Assembly (NCBI RefSeq): GCF_902686445.1
Contig: NC_062219.1
Coordinates: 40,265,056 to 40,329,055, forward strand
From: Sciurus carolinensis
Taxonomy: Eukaryota; Chordata; Mammalia; Rodentia; Sciuridae
DNA: 64,000 bases
Direction of reading: 5' to 3'
Positions 33,914 through 49,428 of this stretch are shown here, in pieces. The notes beneath the pieces are model-generated. The model worked only from the letters and a program-made list of their open reading frames with translations, made no database searches and was not told the origin of the DNA. Position 1 is the first letter of the stretch, and the number at the start of each line of letters is the position of its first letter. A program made the translations under genes and the position numbers.

Positions 33914-34429
33914 TTAACTTTTTGGAATGATGTATTTACACAGTTTTGGAAAATTATCTGTCATTTTCACTCTAGATATTGCTTCAGTCCAATTATATCT
34001 TTTCTCTCCTTTTGGGAATTCAATTATTTGTACGTTGAAACTTTCACTAAGCCCTGTATGTTTCTGACATCCTTTACTATTTTTTGAATTCTTTTTGTTA
34101 TGTTCTTTAATCTCTCCCTGTACTTCAATTTGGATATTTTCTATCAGCTCATTTTCATACTGACCAATCTTATCTTTTACATTCTTGGATCTACTATTAA
34201 ATTCACCTAGTGAGTTCTTATTTTTAAGTATATTTTTTAGTTCTCCCTGTACTTCAACTTGGATATTTTCTATCAGCTTATCTTCACACTGACCAATCTT
34301 ATCTTTTACATTCTTGGATCTACTATTAAATTCACCTAGTGAGTTCTTATTTTTAAGTATATTTTTTAGTTTTTGAGTTTCCATTTGACTCTTCATATAG
34401 ATCTCAACTCTTAGAGGATAAATCTTCAT
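33914..34429 (-). pseudogene. L1 ORF1 relic with a duplicated 43-residue coiled-coil unit
   Basis: A 171-codon frame remains open. Residues about 16-106 are rich in Lys, Glu, Asn, Leu and Ile with heptad-like spacing, as in the coiled coil that trimerises the L1 ORF1 RNA-binding protein. Residues 21-63 and 64-106 are two copies of the same 43-residue unit, starting LKNILKNKNSLGEFNSR. After residue 106 a segment with 'FPKGEKR' and 'DNFPKLCKYI' corresponds to the start of the RNA-recognition region of ORF1, then the frame ends early. The rest of ORF1 is missing, so it is not a functional gene. Confidence 0.65.
34113..34370. repeat. 129-bp tandem duplication, two copies
   Basis: Copy 1 (34,113-34,241) and copy 2 (34,242-34,370) are adjacent with no spacer and differ at four positions, all transitions. 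The unit is 43 codons, so the ORF1 relic on the minus strand stays in frame. Confidence 0.95.
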
Positions 34430-34640
34430 CTTTCAATATATTCTCTAGTTTTTACTTTGATTCTCTTCAATATGTTGTATTTTCTGAAGTCCTTATCAGA
34501 TAATTAAAATATCTAAATTATTTGTTGGTTCATTTCAATTGTTCATTATTTTCCTCTACTTTCAATTATGAGTTCTTTTAGCATGTGTAGCTATTTTCGA
34601 TTGTCTGATATGCACATAAATAAACCATAAAGGCCTGAGA

Positions 34641-35394
34641 TATGCTGTCTTTCTCCTGAGATGTCTGTCCTTTCCTCAACTAGACAGATAAAGTGATGGA
34701 TAATCAACTTACTTCAATCAAGGACAAAACTTGAGTTGAATCTGGACCTCAGCCTGGTAATGTTTGATCTGTTTTTAGTTTTTCCCTGGCTCCCTCTCCA
34801 GGTATTTGCAATGGCAAATCTAATTTATCCTATATGGTTCCTCTCCTATCTTCAATCTTATTTTACCAGACCAATAAAAATTTTTCACTATATTTCTTCA
34901 GAATCTTTTCATTTATATTTTTAGCTTTGTACAGAATTCACCGAATGCCCTAAAAGAAAAATTGTCCATATGTTTGAGTCTGCTTCCCTCAAAGCTGTGC
35001 CAATTTATAAATTCCCCAGAAATAGTCCTCTATGGGTTCAAAGCCTGAATTCCAAGCCTTTGACCTCTCCTAAAATCAGCACATGCCTCAAGGGAACAGC
35101 ATCTTAAAAGGTCAGCTCATCCCTTTGGAGCACACCTTTCCAGAGTAGCCATTCCTTCAACAGATCCCTGCTGTGTTCTGCTTGTTGGTGTCTGAAGTTT
35201 ACAATACAACATATACACATACACATGCATGCTCACCCACACAAACAACATCTTATATGATACAAATATATATTTCTTGCTTCATCACGTGGTCAGTTCA
35301 AAGATATTTTTAAACACTTTTCCCTTTTAAATTCATTTTTCAGTGAATTTTGCTCTTTTTCTTTTTTTAGTATGAAGTGAATTTATAAAGTTGG
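34641..35394. other. Unassigned interval, possibly more of the antisense L1
   Basis: Pyrimidine-rich text may belong to the 5' UTR of the antisense L1, but I cannot align it by eye. A CA-rich patch ('acacatacacatgcatgc') lies at about 35,215-35,235. No gene. Confidence 0.35.
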
Positions 35395-35580
35395 ATTCCT
35401 TGGAGAGGATGATAAATCCTTTTAGACATGTTGAATTTAAGGTGACAATGGAACTGACATGACACCAGCAGGAAGCTGGAGGTGTGGGACTTGAACATAG
35501 CAACAAGGTCAGGGCCGAAGATACAAATCTGGTAGACATGGGTGTAAAGATGATAGTTTAGATTATGACAGTTGGTGTCA
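35395..35580 (-). mobile_element. L2 internal fragment, antisense
   Basis: 'gacatgttgaatttaaggtg', 'gcaggaagctggaggtgtgg', 'aagatacaaatctggtagac' and 'gtaaagatgatagtttaga' follow reversed L2 sequence. The two minus-strand frames over it are decayed and not genes. Confidence 0.55.
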
Positions 35581-37198
35581 TTTTCAGGTAAAAGAACGCA
35601 ACCAGAGAGGTAAAAAGTTTCAAGGACCCTATTTCTCACATAGAAGGAGAAAATAAAAACAAAGAAGAGAGATTTTAAACACTAAAAAAAAATAAAAATA
35701 AAAAAATAAGCACTACCTTTCAATGAATCATCAAGAAAAAGTAAAAGAGGTTATGTTTGAATAAATGACAATAGGAAGTTTCATTTATAGATTTAGGAAA
35801 AAATCATATTTAACTCTATACACTAAATGAAAAACTACTTGAATAGTTGGAAATTAAAAATTTCAAAATTATCCTAAATATGTTAGTAATAGTTAACTGA
35901 AGTATTCTTAAACTATGTACACTTTACAGTAAGGAAAACAAAGTACGAACATATAAATCCAATGTATTATCTTCTTGAGACTTGTTGAATTTACTCTTAG
36001 TTATCATGGGTCTTCTTTAATAGTAATTGAATAGATTTTTTTAATTATTGAAAAATAGTATTGATTCAAATAAAACATGATTATAACAGATTTCTCTCCA
36101 TACCACCATATTTCATATAGGGTTATAAAAGCATTTTTTGATATAAGCCTAGCTTTCATTGAGCAGAAAAATATCCAAATATAGGATACCTCTCTAAGTG
36201 AATAATTCATTTTGTTACAGGAGAAATAAAGCTGAGATTGTTGTAATACAACATTATTCCACATCCTGCTCTAGCTGGTTTTAAGAATTTGTTCCCTATA
36301 GTTTACAGGGTATGACAGGTTTTATCCTTCCCCTGTCTCTTACAGTCTCAAGGGAACAGTTTCATTCCCCAAAGCTTTAACAGGCCACATTCTTTTGCCT
36401 TTTAAATAGCAAAGTTTAAAAGTAATTTACATCGAGATATCTGAAGCAACCATCAAAATTATGAAAATAGGTCAGCTTTCTAGAAGTTGCTTTCAAATGT
36501 TTCATCTTGAAGTGTACATACTACTGGATGTAAATACTTTTGGCTCTCCTTGATGAGGTAAGTTTCTCAGGTATAATGAAACCTGATATGTACCTATGTC
36601 CTACTCTACAAACTAAACTAAAAACAAATTTAGCTCTTTGAAGTGTAAACTAATTCTTTGAGGTTAGAAGTTTATTGTTTTATTTCTCAAAATGATACAT
36701 TATTCACTAAAGGTAATCCATACTTCATAAAAATAGAAACTGAGATCTCAAAAGAGTCATTTGAAGAAAAGTGTTAGAAAATAATTTCAACCTGAAAAAT
36801 TTACAGCTTTATTAAATCTAATAAAATAATATTTTTTGTAAATAATCAGAAAGTCACTAAGATTTTTGCTTATGTATTACTATTGAAAAAGTTATTTCAT
36901 TTTCCCAGGCAGTTAATCTAATAGATAAATTACCATATTATATGTGTTTTCCCCTAATTACTATGTATTTTGAAGTTAAACATTACTACACAGCAAATGG
37001 TATACCTTTCCTCTTTTCAAAGTTATTGAATGTGGTTAATGGCTGGGATTAATTTCCATTTTTCTCTACTGAATACGTGAACAAGAGAATCAAAACTGCC
37101 CACAATAATTGAACAAAGCAATATTATTTATGTGAGGAATTCTCAAAACTATTAATACAATAGCCCATACGACATTTAGTGTTAAAAGGCAATTGTAA
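35581..37198. other. Unassigned AT-rich interval
   Basis: No recognisable gene or repeat apart from A-rich runs (35,680-35,710). Confidence 0.45.
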
Positions 37199-37408
37199 GC
37201 CTGGAATGGTGGCATATGCCTATAATGCCAGCAACCCTAGAGATTGAGGCAGGAGGAACACAAGTTCAAAGCCAGTCTCAGCAACTCAGAGAGGCCCTAA
37301 GCAATTTAGCAAGACTCTTTCTCAAAATAAAACATAAAAAGGGCTGGGGATGTGGCTCAGTGGTTAAGTGCCTCTGGGTTAAATCTCTGGTACCCACCAC
37401 CCCAAAAA
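37199..37408 (+). mobile_element. B1-dID SINE (composite squirrel SINE)
   Basis: The left half is B1-like: 'gcctggaatggtggcatatg', 'gattgaggcaggaggaacac' and 'caagttcaaagccagtctca'. It is joined through an A-rich linker to an ID-like right half: 'gggctggggatgtggctcag' with 'aagtgcctctgggttaaatc'. This dimer is characteristic of squirrels and dormice. The flanks 'aaaaggcaattgtaa' and 'aaaaggctttcgttaa' suggest a decayed TSD. The frame across it is not a gene. Confidence 0.92.
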
Positions 37409-41564
<4,156 letters not shown>

Positions 41565-41995
41565 TGAGTAATCCTGGATTCCAGACACATTGATTACTTC
41601 CTATCCATGTACTTAGAGAGCAATTTCCCAGCCCTTTGCTTTTTTTGTATATTATTCCTTTATCCTTGACTAATTTTTCTTTCCTTTAGATAGTCTTCTT
41701 ACCACCTATCAATATTTTATTTTTCCTCAAAGATCATTTCAAGTATCAACTCCTGATTTGCACTCAGTCAGAAATGATTGGACCCCATGTAGTTTGTGAA
41801 TAGACTTTGCTTGCCCTAATTTTATTGCAAATGTCTTATATACAATTATTTGCATGTATTCTCCAATTTACAATGATAATCTCCTTGAGAAAAAAAAGAA
41901 CTTTTTAAAAAAAACTGTGTTCATATCCCTAAGTTTCCCAATTAGTACACTGGGCAAAATATATACTCAGGAAACAGTTTTTTAATCCAATGAAT
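41565..41995 (+). mobile_element. Probable L2 LINE 3' part
   Basis: Text such as 'gagcaatttcccagcccttt', 'gatcatttcaagtatcaact', 'gataatctccttgag' and 'tactcaggaaacag' follows the general L2 3' layout with weak similarity. Confidence 0.45.
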
Positions 41996-43064
41996 CAGTG
42001 AATAGCAACCTGGAAAGGTAGTGTCAGGAATAAGAGCTCTATGATGTGATTATGTAATAATAAATTGCGACTTAGCTGTTTTTCAAAGGTGATGGGTTTA
42101 TCAAAATGCTGAATAGGTGCACTGCTTTGTAGAGCATGATGTGAAAGCCAAACTAAGTGGTCCAAGACAACAGAAGGGATCAGAGAGGCTGTTTGAGGTG
42201 AGGACTGGGAACTGGAGACAGGCTCAGGAAACTGAGCAGATTGCAGCAAAAGAGGAACTTCAGTTAGAGAGCAAAGATCAGATGAGACATTTAGGTTAGC
42301 TCAATATTGTAAAGAATATTCATCTCACTATAATTAAAAAATTTAAAAACCACATTTTGCTGTTTCCAAATTTAGATTTCGGTTTTAAAACTATAGTAAT
42401 GGTTCTTGCTTTAAACGTTAACAGGGTGAGGTTTCAGTCATTAAATTTCAGAGAGAGAGAGAGAGAGAAAGAGAGAGATGGTGGTAGAGAAGGTAGAGAA
42501 TCAAGCAAACAGGCAGATTGTAACGTTTTATAATGTCCTTTGTTCATAAGGACACATGTTCCCTACCTTATTTTCAATGGAGAGCTAAAGAACACTGTGT
42601 ACTAAAAAATGATGCAACAGGACAGTAAAATATTTGGTAGGAACTGAAGAAAATCTCTAATACACATATCAAATATTCCTGAAATTTTGTTATTGGCAGG
42701 CATGCTTCCTAATGTAGCAGTAAAGAATGTCAATGCTGCAGCCTTTCTATTTCACAACTGGAATTGTGTAGTAAGCTCATTAAATGTTAAACTGATATCT
42801 GCTTCCATGTAGTATGCATGGTATACTAACTATCTCAATGATATGTATTAAATAATGAAATAAGAACACAGAATCTTCATTCAGATTAATTTAGGCATCC
42901 TTTATACTTAGTTAATAACATTTATGTATAAATGTTGATGTAAATTATACTTGGTATGTTTACAAATCAAGCTAAAATGTAATGTTTTAGTAAAATTAAT
43001 AACTTTGTGGAATGATAAGTAAGGTAATGGGTCACCTACAAATAAAAAGCATAAAAAGATTAAG
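41996..43064. other. Unassigned interval with a (GA)n tract
   Basis: A GA microsatellite lies at 42,450-42,479. Otherwise AT-rich with no gene recognised. Confidence 0.45.
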
Positions 43065-43255
43065 AATTTGGACTCTAATGTCTGGTTTTGTCAGTTAGGA
43101 ATTCTGTAGCTCTATTCAAGTCAAGGGGTCACATTATACTTCAGTTTCCTCAAAGATAAAACAGTTTACTAATAGTAACCTCACATGACTTAAAAAGGAG
43201 AATAAAGATGAGATGTGTGAGAATGTTCAGTACTTGAGTTCTCAATATATGTTGC
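43065..43255 (+). mobile_element. MIR SINE
   Basis: 'gaatttggactctaatgtct', 'cttcagtttcctcaaagata', 'agtaacctcacatgactta' and 'gagttctcaatatatg' follow MIR order. Confidence 0.65.
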
Positions 43256-43384
43256 CCTTTTATTACAATGATTATATTATCATCTGTCCTTGTTAGAATA
43301 GGATAGTAATAATCCTATAAATTTTATTCCCTAGTACACTAAAATATATATTTCCTATATAAACTTATATAATACATTGTTTCA

Positions 43385-43452
43385 AGTAATTGAACTTGGG
43401 ACCTAGGCTTATTCCTTAATGCAACCAACTCTCTTCTTGAACTACAGCTTTT
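43385..43452 (-). mobile_element. Possible old ID fragment, antisense
   Basis: 'aattgaacttgggacctagg' and 'tgaactacagctttttaa' resemble a reversed ID body. Strongly decayed. Confidence 0.3.
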
Positions 43453-45083
43453 TAAATATATATTAATGCCATTATTGATAGCCATATGGAACTTGTGAAA
43501 CAAACTTCTTTTTCATTTAATGTCATTAAAACAATACTTTGCTATTTCTGCTTTAGCATACCACGTATTAGAAAGCATTTTTCTATCTTCTTTTCTGAGT
43601 TGCCTTTTTCACAGTATTTATTGGTCATGATTTTGCACTCCTGTTTTATCCTTTTTTGCCCCAGAAGCAAATGCAGAGAAGGAGCAGAGTAAAAGTTTCT
43701 TCACTGTCTTTGCATTTACTTGCACTTTTTTATTTTCCTTTTATATTTTATTACAAACCAGTTAGCCCCACCTTTTACTACACATCAACATAGCCTTGTA
43801 AAAGGAGAATCATCACATTTAATAGTATGGTTCCCTTAGTAAAAATGGAAAGCCGCACTAATGCTGTGGAGGGCTATTATGGACTTACAATTTTCTCAAA
43901 GGCAACTTTTTATCTATTTTAACTTTATCTCATTTAACTTATTAACTGTCTCGCTTAATTTTCTTTGACATCCTTTCTTCTTCCTCCAAATGTAATTGTA
44001 TTATTCTTTCTTGTACTTGCTTTTCTGTTTTCACTGGCTAGTATTTATCTGAACCAATATCTTCCAAATGGATTTTTCTTAGTTGCCTAAATATTGATAA
44101 AGATTTTGCAATCCCTTGTAATTTGACCTATGAGTTGTCTATAAACCATACTCTTCTTAAAAATCATACTCTTCACACTCTTCTTAAAAATAGTCATCAT
44201 AATTATTTTGAGCATAAAGATCTGTACTACCTTCTTTCCAGTTGCTCCAGTTAGTAGAAGTGAAATAATTGACAGTTGTTCAGTTTGAGTATAATTGGAA
44301 AGGAAGGTCTGCCCAGGAGAGGTAGCCTAACGGGATAACAAAGTATCTCACTTGCTATCTATCATCTAACTTGTAGTTTTCTGCTAAAAACTAAACTTGC
44401 TGGAACCTTATTTTTTTTCTTGTGGAAAAAAATCTTATGTTCTATGTTTCAGATAGAAACTTTCAGATATTATCTGCAGTGAGAGACAAATTTCATTGTA
44501 TGATGAAATTCACGTTGAGGCACCAACTAAACTATTTGAGAAACTGATTCAAAATGAACTTCGAGCTACATATTTTAAACTATCATTTGAAAAAGGTAAT
44601 AGAATCATCATGGTTTCCCTGTTGTATATTTTAAAAGCTAAAATTTGTATGTTTTAAGAATTATATAGTAGTTTTACTGTTGTATATTTGTATGTGTAGC
44701 AAGCCTATAAGATATATGTGCATATTATGATAATGAGTGATAAGAAAAGATTCTCCTTTTAACTGCTGAAAGGGTAAATTTGCTCCATTGTCATATGTTT
44801 ATCACTAGTTGTGATTAGAAATGGAATAAAAAATAGTGCTATTTTTAGCCAGTCAGAAAATAATTTAAAATTCATACTTACTGATCTTTTTGGTTTTTGA
44901 AATCCTAGTTTAAAAATTCTAATAAAAGTATTTTTTCTAAATTTTAACAAAAGTTTTTTTCCTATGTTGAAGTTATTTAAGTAGCTCAGTAACACAAATA
45001 AAATTGCCTCCAATACTGGTTATGTAAGTATTTCAGGATCATATGTAACATGTATTATAATGCATTAAAAACTGAGATTCATA
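43453..45083. other. Unassigned AT-rich interval
   Basis: Nothing beyond AT-rich sequence is recognised. Frames at 43,486-43,692 and 44,759-45,013 have no domain. Confidence 0.45.
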
Positions 45084-45200
45084 GGGGCTGGGGAGATAGC
45101 TCAGTTGGTAGAGTGTTTGCCTTGCAAGCACAAGGCCCTGGGTTTGATCCCACGCACCACAAAAAAGAAAAAAAAAAAAAAAAAAAAAAAAAAGGAAAAA
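45084..45200 (+). mobile_element. ID SINE with perfect 14-bp TSD
   Basis: It starts 'ggggctggggagatagctca'. The A-box region is 'tagctcagttggtagagtg', the B-box region 'gggtttgatccc', then 'gcaccac' and an A-rich tail. The body closely resembles tRNA-Ala, its ancestor, but lacks an intact cloverleaf. The direct repeat 'aaaaactgagattc' flanks it at 45,067-45,080 and 45,201-45,214 without mismatch, so this is probably one of the younger insertions in the window. Confidence 0.95.
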
Positions 45201-45317
45201 AAAAACTGAGATTCTTCAGTTTGAGGCTTTTTGTATAATACAATTAACACTGATTTTTTTTTTTATTCTATTGCTTTATTGCTCTTCTTTCCACCCCCAC
45301 AACTGCACAATGTTAGG

Positions 45318-45812
45318 CTAAAAAATGGTGCTCCCAAAGGTATTAGCATCTAAATCCCTGGAACCTGTGACTCTTATCACATATATAGCAAAACTAAAAA
45401 TAAAAAAGTCTTTGCAGATGTGATTAAGAAAGATTTTGAGGTAGGAAGATTATGCTGGATTATCTGAGTGGACTCAAAGTAATCAGATGTACCCTTGTAA
45501 GAGGGGAACAGATGGATCTTTTATAAACAAAGAAAGAGATGATGTGAACAGGGTAGTGAGATATTTGACGATGATGAGCTTAAATACTGGACTGATATGA
45601 CCACAGACCAGGGAATTCTACTGTTACCAAAATCTGTTAAGATGCAAAGATCAGATCTTCCCCTAGAAACTCTGAAGATAGTGCAAACCTAAATTTATCT
45701 CATTGATACTGATTTCAGACTTCAGGAATCCAGAAGAATCAATTTTTGTTGTTTTAGGTCAGGAACTCTGTGATAACTTGTTACTAAAGCCACAAGAAAC
45801 TAATACATCCAC
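45318..45812 (+). mobile_element. MLT1/MaLR-like LTR relic
   Basis: A familiar ancient LTR layout: 'taaatccctggaacctgtga', 'gtctttgcagatgtgattaa', 'gattatgctggattatctga', 'cccttgtaagagggg', then near the end 'gatttcagacttcaggaatc', 'tttgttgttttagg' and 'agaaactaatac'. I recognise the repeat as an LTR-type relic but am not sure of the subfamily name. Confidence 0.6.
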
Positions 45813-47194
45813 CCAAATTTTCCCTTCCCCTAAACCTCTCTGTCACTGAAGAGTGACTCTGGAGGGTAAAATACCTATTTACTGTGAACAATAGTAATTA
45901 ATTTCAAAATTGATATCCACTCCTTCCTGGCAATTATGTATTGCTTCACAGTTGGTCTGTTGCTTATATTGAATGGTTCAGAAACAAAAACACCTGTTTT
46001 AACTTTTTTGCCCAGTGTAATCACTGTGAAGGTCTTGGATAGGAAATGAGGTACTCTTTTTTTAATAAGAATCTCAATAAATTCTTAGTGTATGTCCAAT
46101 ATTCTTGTAATATAAGACTGTTTTATTGTTTCCAGAAGTTATTGCATAGAGTTCTAGGATGCAGAAATCAATAAATTCCAACTTCTGAATATATCTACTG
46201 TCTAAAATATTGTCAGAATGAGTTAAGAACATAGAGATACAATTTTGAGTAATGTTTGTTGTAACTAACTTTGAAAACAAGTAAGGGAGAAAGCAAGTGA
46301 TAATCATCAATATGATGGGATAATGCTTTTCAGTTGGAATGCTGAATTACAGGATATAATTAAAAATATTAAAAATTTTAATATCCAGATAGCAGTCATA
46401 AACTTATCAGCCATCACTTTTACCTTAAAAATTGGGAGTGATTAAATTACTAATTATTTAATATCTGTTAATTCACTATTTATACCAAATATTCTTCATT
46501 ATTACTTTTTAATTAATATTTAATATTAGGAGTGAATATTGCCATATCTAGATCAGGAGAGTGAATGAAGGGCATCATTTCAACTCTATGGATACATTTA
46601 TGTTATCATTTTGACCCTTTGAGGTGTATGTGTGTTTCTAGTTAATTGATGTATCCTAGGATACCTAAAAGTGTTAGGAGTACTTCCTCCCTATTAGAAA
46701 TAATTATTTTTAAATAGATGACTATCCATATATTGAATTGCAGCTTTTCAACTGGACTTCATGGAAAAATTCATGACACACATAGACAATGATATTATTT
46801 GTAAGGCACACAAATATAAACAAAGGAGATGATTTGCAGCAGATGAAAGTAGCAACCCCTGATTTTTCCCAAGGAGTTCAACCTTCCAGTGTGCCTATAA
46901 ACTATTAGCTGCAATACCGTTGGACAGTTCTTTTCAGAAAAACATGCACAATGCAGTTTAAAGACATTTTTCAAAACAATAGTCTTGATAATGTATCAAA
47001 AATAAAATCTCTCAATAGGTAACTAGTTCCCTATGGGTCTGTATCCATGGTAGAGTCGCCTAAAGGAAAATTCTAAATATCACATAGTTGATCCATTAAT
47101 ATAGTTCAACTTGAAGCTAATGTGGACAAATTAAGGAGGAAAAAGTAACACCAACCCACTTGTAGATCACATCTCTCCTATAGATTTTTGCTTG
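45813..47194. other. Unassigned AT-rich interval
   Basis: No gene or repeat recognised. Confidence 0.45.
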
Positions 47195-47410
47195 TTTTTT
47201 TTTTTTTTTTTTTTTAATTTGGTACTGAGAATTGAACCTAGGGGTGCTTAACCACTGAACCACATCCACAGCCTTTTTCATTTTTTGCTTTGAGGCAGTA
47301 AGCTGCTCAGGGCCTTGCTAAATTGCTGAGGCTGGTTTTGAACTTGTGATCCTCCTGTTTCAGCCTCCCAAGACACTGGGATTACAGTTGTGCACAGTTG
47401 TGCCTGCTTC
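47195..47410 (-). mobile_element. B1-dID SINE, antisense
   Basis: A poly-T tail (47,195-47,215), then 'ggtactgagaattgaaccta' and 'accactgaaccacatccac' (reverse ID half), then 'ttgctaaattgctgaggctg', 'gtgatcctcctgtttcagc' and 'gggattacagttgtgcac' (reverse B1 half). Full-length composite. Confidence 0.92.
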
Positions 47411-47929
47411 AGAATTTTAAACTATGTGTTCAGGTACTTTATATAGGTAAAAGTTCATGTGGAGAGAGCAGTTCTAAATTTACATAAACTTATATGTATA
47501 GATGGTTAATAATGAATTAAAGCTGCACATTATCTCTTCCATCTCAGAAGTGGTCCCTCCATCTTTCTAGCTCTCTTTCTCTCATTTGAATGTATGAAAC
47601 AGCTCTCCTTTTACTACTTCAAAAGCAGGATTCTAATCTACTAGATTCATAATTAGTTTGGTAAGATAAACAAAAATAAAAGAAAAATTTAAAAAATACC
47701 CAACTATTTCAGTTAGGAATGCTTTTGAATACATATAACATGATATTGGACTATAGATTGTTTAAATACTAAGTTTGAAAGAATTTTTTTTTTCTTTGTG
47801 TGTGATGTCTGAAAATGGGATGTAATTGGCCCAATGGCCCAGTGCTGTCATGGTTCTCAATCTACATATAGCTAGGCTTTTCCTTCAAATCATCACACAG
47901 TCAGATACATTGCAGATAGAAAGATGCTG
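47411..47929. other. Unassigned interval before the L1
   Basis: No gene. Part of 47,860-47,929 could still belong to a rearranged L1 5' end, because the open frame at 47,826 enters the L1 without a stop. Confidence 0.4.
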
Positions 47930-49031
47930 GACACACAGAATAGCTAAAGCAATCCTTAGCAGGAAGACTGAAGCAGCGGGTATCGCAATACCAGAACTTC
48001 AACTATACTACAAAGCAATAGTAACAAAAATGGCATGGTATTGGCACCAAAATAGACAGGTAGATCAATAGAGGACATGGACACTAACTCAAAAAAATAC
48101 AGTTTTCTCATACTACACAAAGGTGCCAAAAACATGCAATGGAGAAAAGATAGCCTCTTCAACAAATGGTGCTGGGAAAACTGGAAATCCATATACAGCA
48201 GAATGAAACTAAACCCCTATCTCTCACCCTGCACAAAACTCAACTCAAAATGGATCAAGGGCCTCAGAATCAGACCAGAGACCCTCATCTTAAAGAAGAA
48301 AAAGTAAGTCCAAATCTTCAACATGTCGGCTTAGGATCAGACTTCCTTAACATGACTCCCATAGTACAAGAAATAAAAGCAAGAATCAATAACTGGGATA
48401 GATTCAAACTAAAAAGTTTTCTCTCAGCAAAGGAAACTATCAACAATGTGAAGAAAGAGGCTAGAGAATGGGAGAAAATCTTTGCCACTCATACTTCAGA
48501 TAGAGCGCTAATTTCCAGAATATATAAAGAACTCAAAAAACTCTACTCCAAGAATACAAATAACTCAATCAACAAATGGGCTAAGGAAATGAACAGACAC
48601 TTCACAGAAGAAGATGTACAAGAAATCAACAGACATATGGAAAAATGTTCAACATCTCTAGTAATAAGAGAAATGCAAATCAAAACTACCCTACCATCTC
48701 ATCCCAATTAAAATGGTGATTATCAAGAATACAAGCAACAATAAGTGTTGACGAGGATGTGGGGGAAAAGGTACACTCATACATTGATGGTGGGGTTGCA
48801 AATTAGTGTAGTCACTCTGGGAAGCAGTGTGGAGGGAGATTCCTTAGAAAACTTGGAATGGAACCACCATTTGACTCAGCTATCCCACTCCTTGACCTAT
48901 ACCCAAAGGACTTAAAATCAGCATACTACAGTGATGCAGCCACATCAATGTTCATAGCTGTTCAATTCACAATAGCCAGACTGTGGAACAAACCTATATG
49001 CCCCTTTAATGGATGAATGGATAAAGAAACT

Positions 49032-49040
<9 letters not shown>
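47930..49040 (+). pseudogene. L1 ORF2 C-terminal relic
   Basis: Frame segments read as the ORF2 region after the reverse transcriptase: '[20 protein letters not shown]' (about 47,984-48,043), 'DSLFNKWCWENWKSI' (about 48,150) and 'KIFATHTSDRALISRIYKEL' (about 48,480-48,535). The segments lie in three different frames. The join near 48,070 follows loss of about 10 bases of the expected sequence and makes an early stop, and another shift lies near 48,300. Catalytic domains are absent through 5' truncation, so it is dead. Confidence 0.85.

Positions 49041-49075
<35 letters not shown>
49035..49075 (+). repeat. (AT)n microsatellite in an L1 3' UTR
   Basis: About 20 AT units directly after 'aaactgtg', at the place where L1 3' UTRs commonly carry a short TA tract. 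Confidence 0.97.
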
Positions 49076-49078
<3 letters not shown>

Positions 49079-49428
49079 ATATTACTCAACCATAAAGAAG
49101 AATAAAATTATGGCATTTTCAGGCAAATGAATGAAATTGGAGAATATCATGCTAAGTGAGATAAGCCAATCTCTTAAAACCAAAGGACGAATGATCTCGC
49201 TGATAAGCGAATTATGATACATAATGGGGGGTGGGAGGGAGGCAAGAACGGAGGAAGAAGGGACTGTATAGAGTGAAAAGAGGGGTGAGAGGGGTGGGGG
49301 GAAGGGAAAAATAACAGAATGAATCAAACACCATTATCCTATGTAAATGCATGGTTACACAAATGGTATGCCTCTGCTTCATGTACAGAGAAACAAGTCA
49401 TACCCCATTTGTTTACAATAAAAAAAAG

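Larger units (their letters stand above)
33560..34640 (-). mobile_element. Ancient L1 5' region and ORF1 relic, antisense
   Basis: The plus strand reads as reversed L1M-type sequence: 'ctccttttgggaattcaatt', 'acttcaatttggatattttc', 'attcacctagtgagttctta' and 'gagtttccatttgactcttc'. On the minus strand this is the ORF1 coiled-coil region and the start of the conserved ORF1 domain. The outer boundaries are estimates. Confidence 0.65.
47930..49428 (+). mobile_element. 5'-truncated L1 with ORF2 C-terminus and complete 3' UTR
   Basis: It contains the last part of ORF2 (to about 48,711 and beyond in broken frames), the 3'-UTR start 'atggatgaatggataaagaa', an AT microsatellite, the conserved 'gagaatatcatgctaagtga', a G-rich polypurine tract (49,225-49,310), the tail motif 'tacacaaatggtatgcctct' and a terminal A run. 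It is the best preserved L1 in the window. I found no convincing TSD and the 5' junction is uncertain. Confidence 0.9.

Noticed and set aside
34113..34370. CRISPR-like repeat
   Set aside because: Only two abutting 129-bp copies with no spacers, in a mammalian L1 relic.
33914..34429. 171-codon open frame, the second longest in the window
   Set aside because: The coiled coil followed by the start of the ORF1 domain identifies it as an antisense L1 ORF1 relic. It lacks most of the protein.
45084..45160. tRNA-like sequence with A-box and B-box
   Set aside because: It is a tRNA-Ala-derived ID SINE: the acceptor stem does not pair properly, an A-rich tail follows and TSDs flank it.
47826..48711. 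Apparent genes of 76-181 codons with conserved-looking protein sequence
   Set aside because: The reading segments are L1 ORF2 C-terminus in three broken frames, not a host gene.
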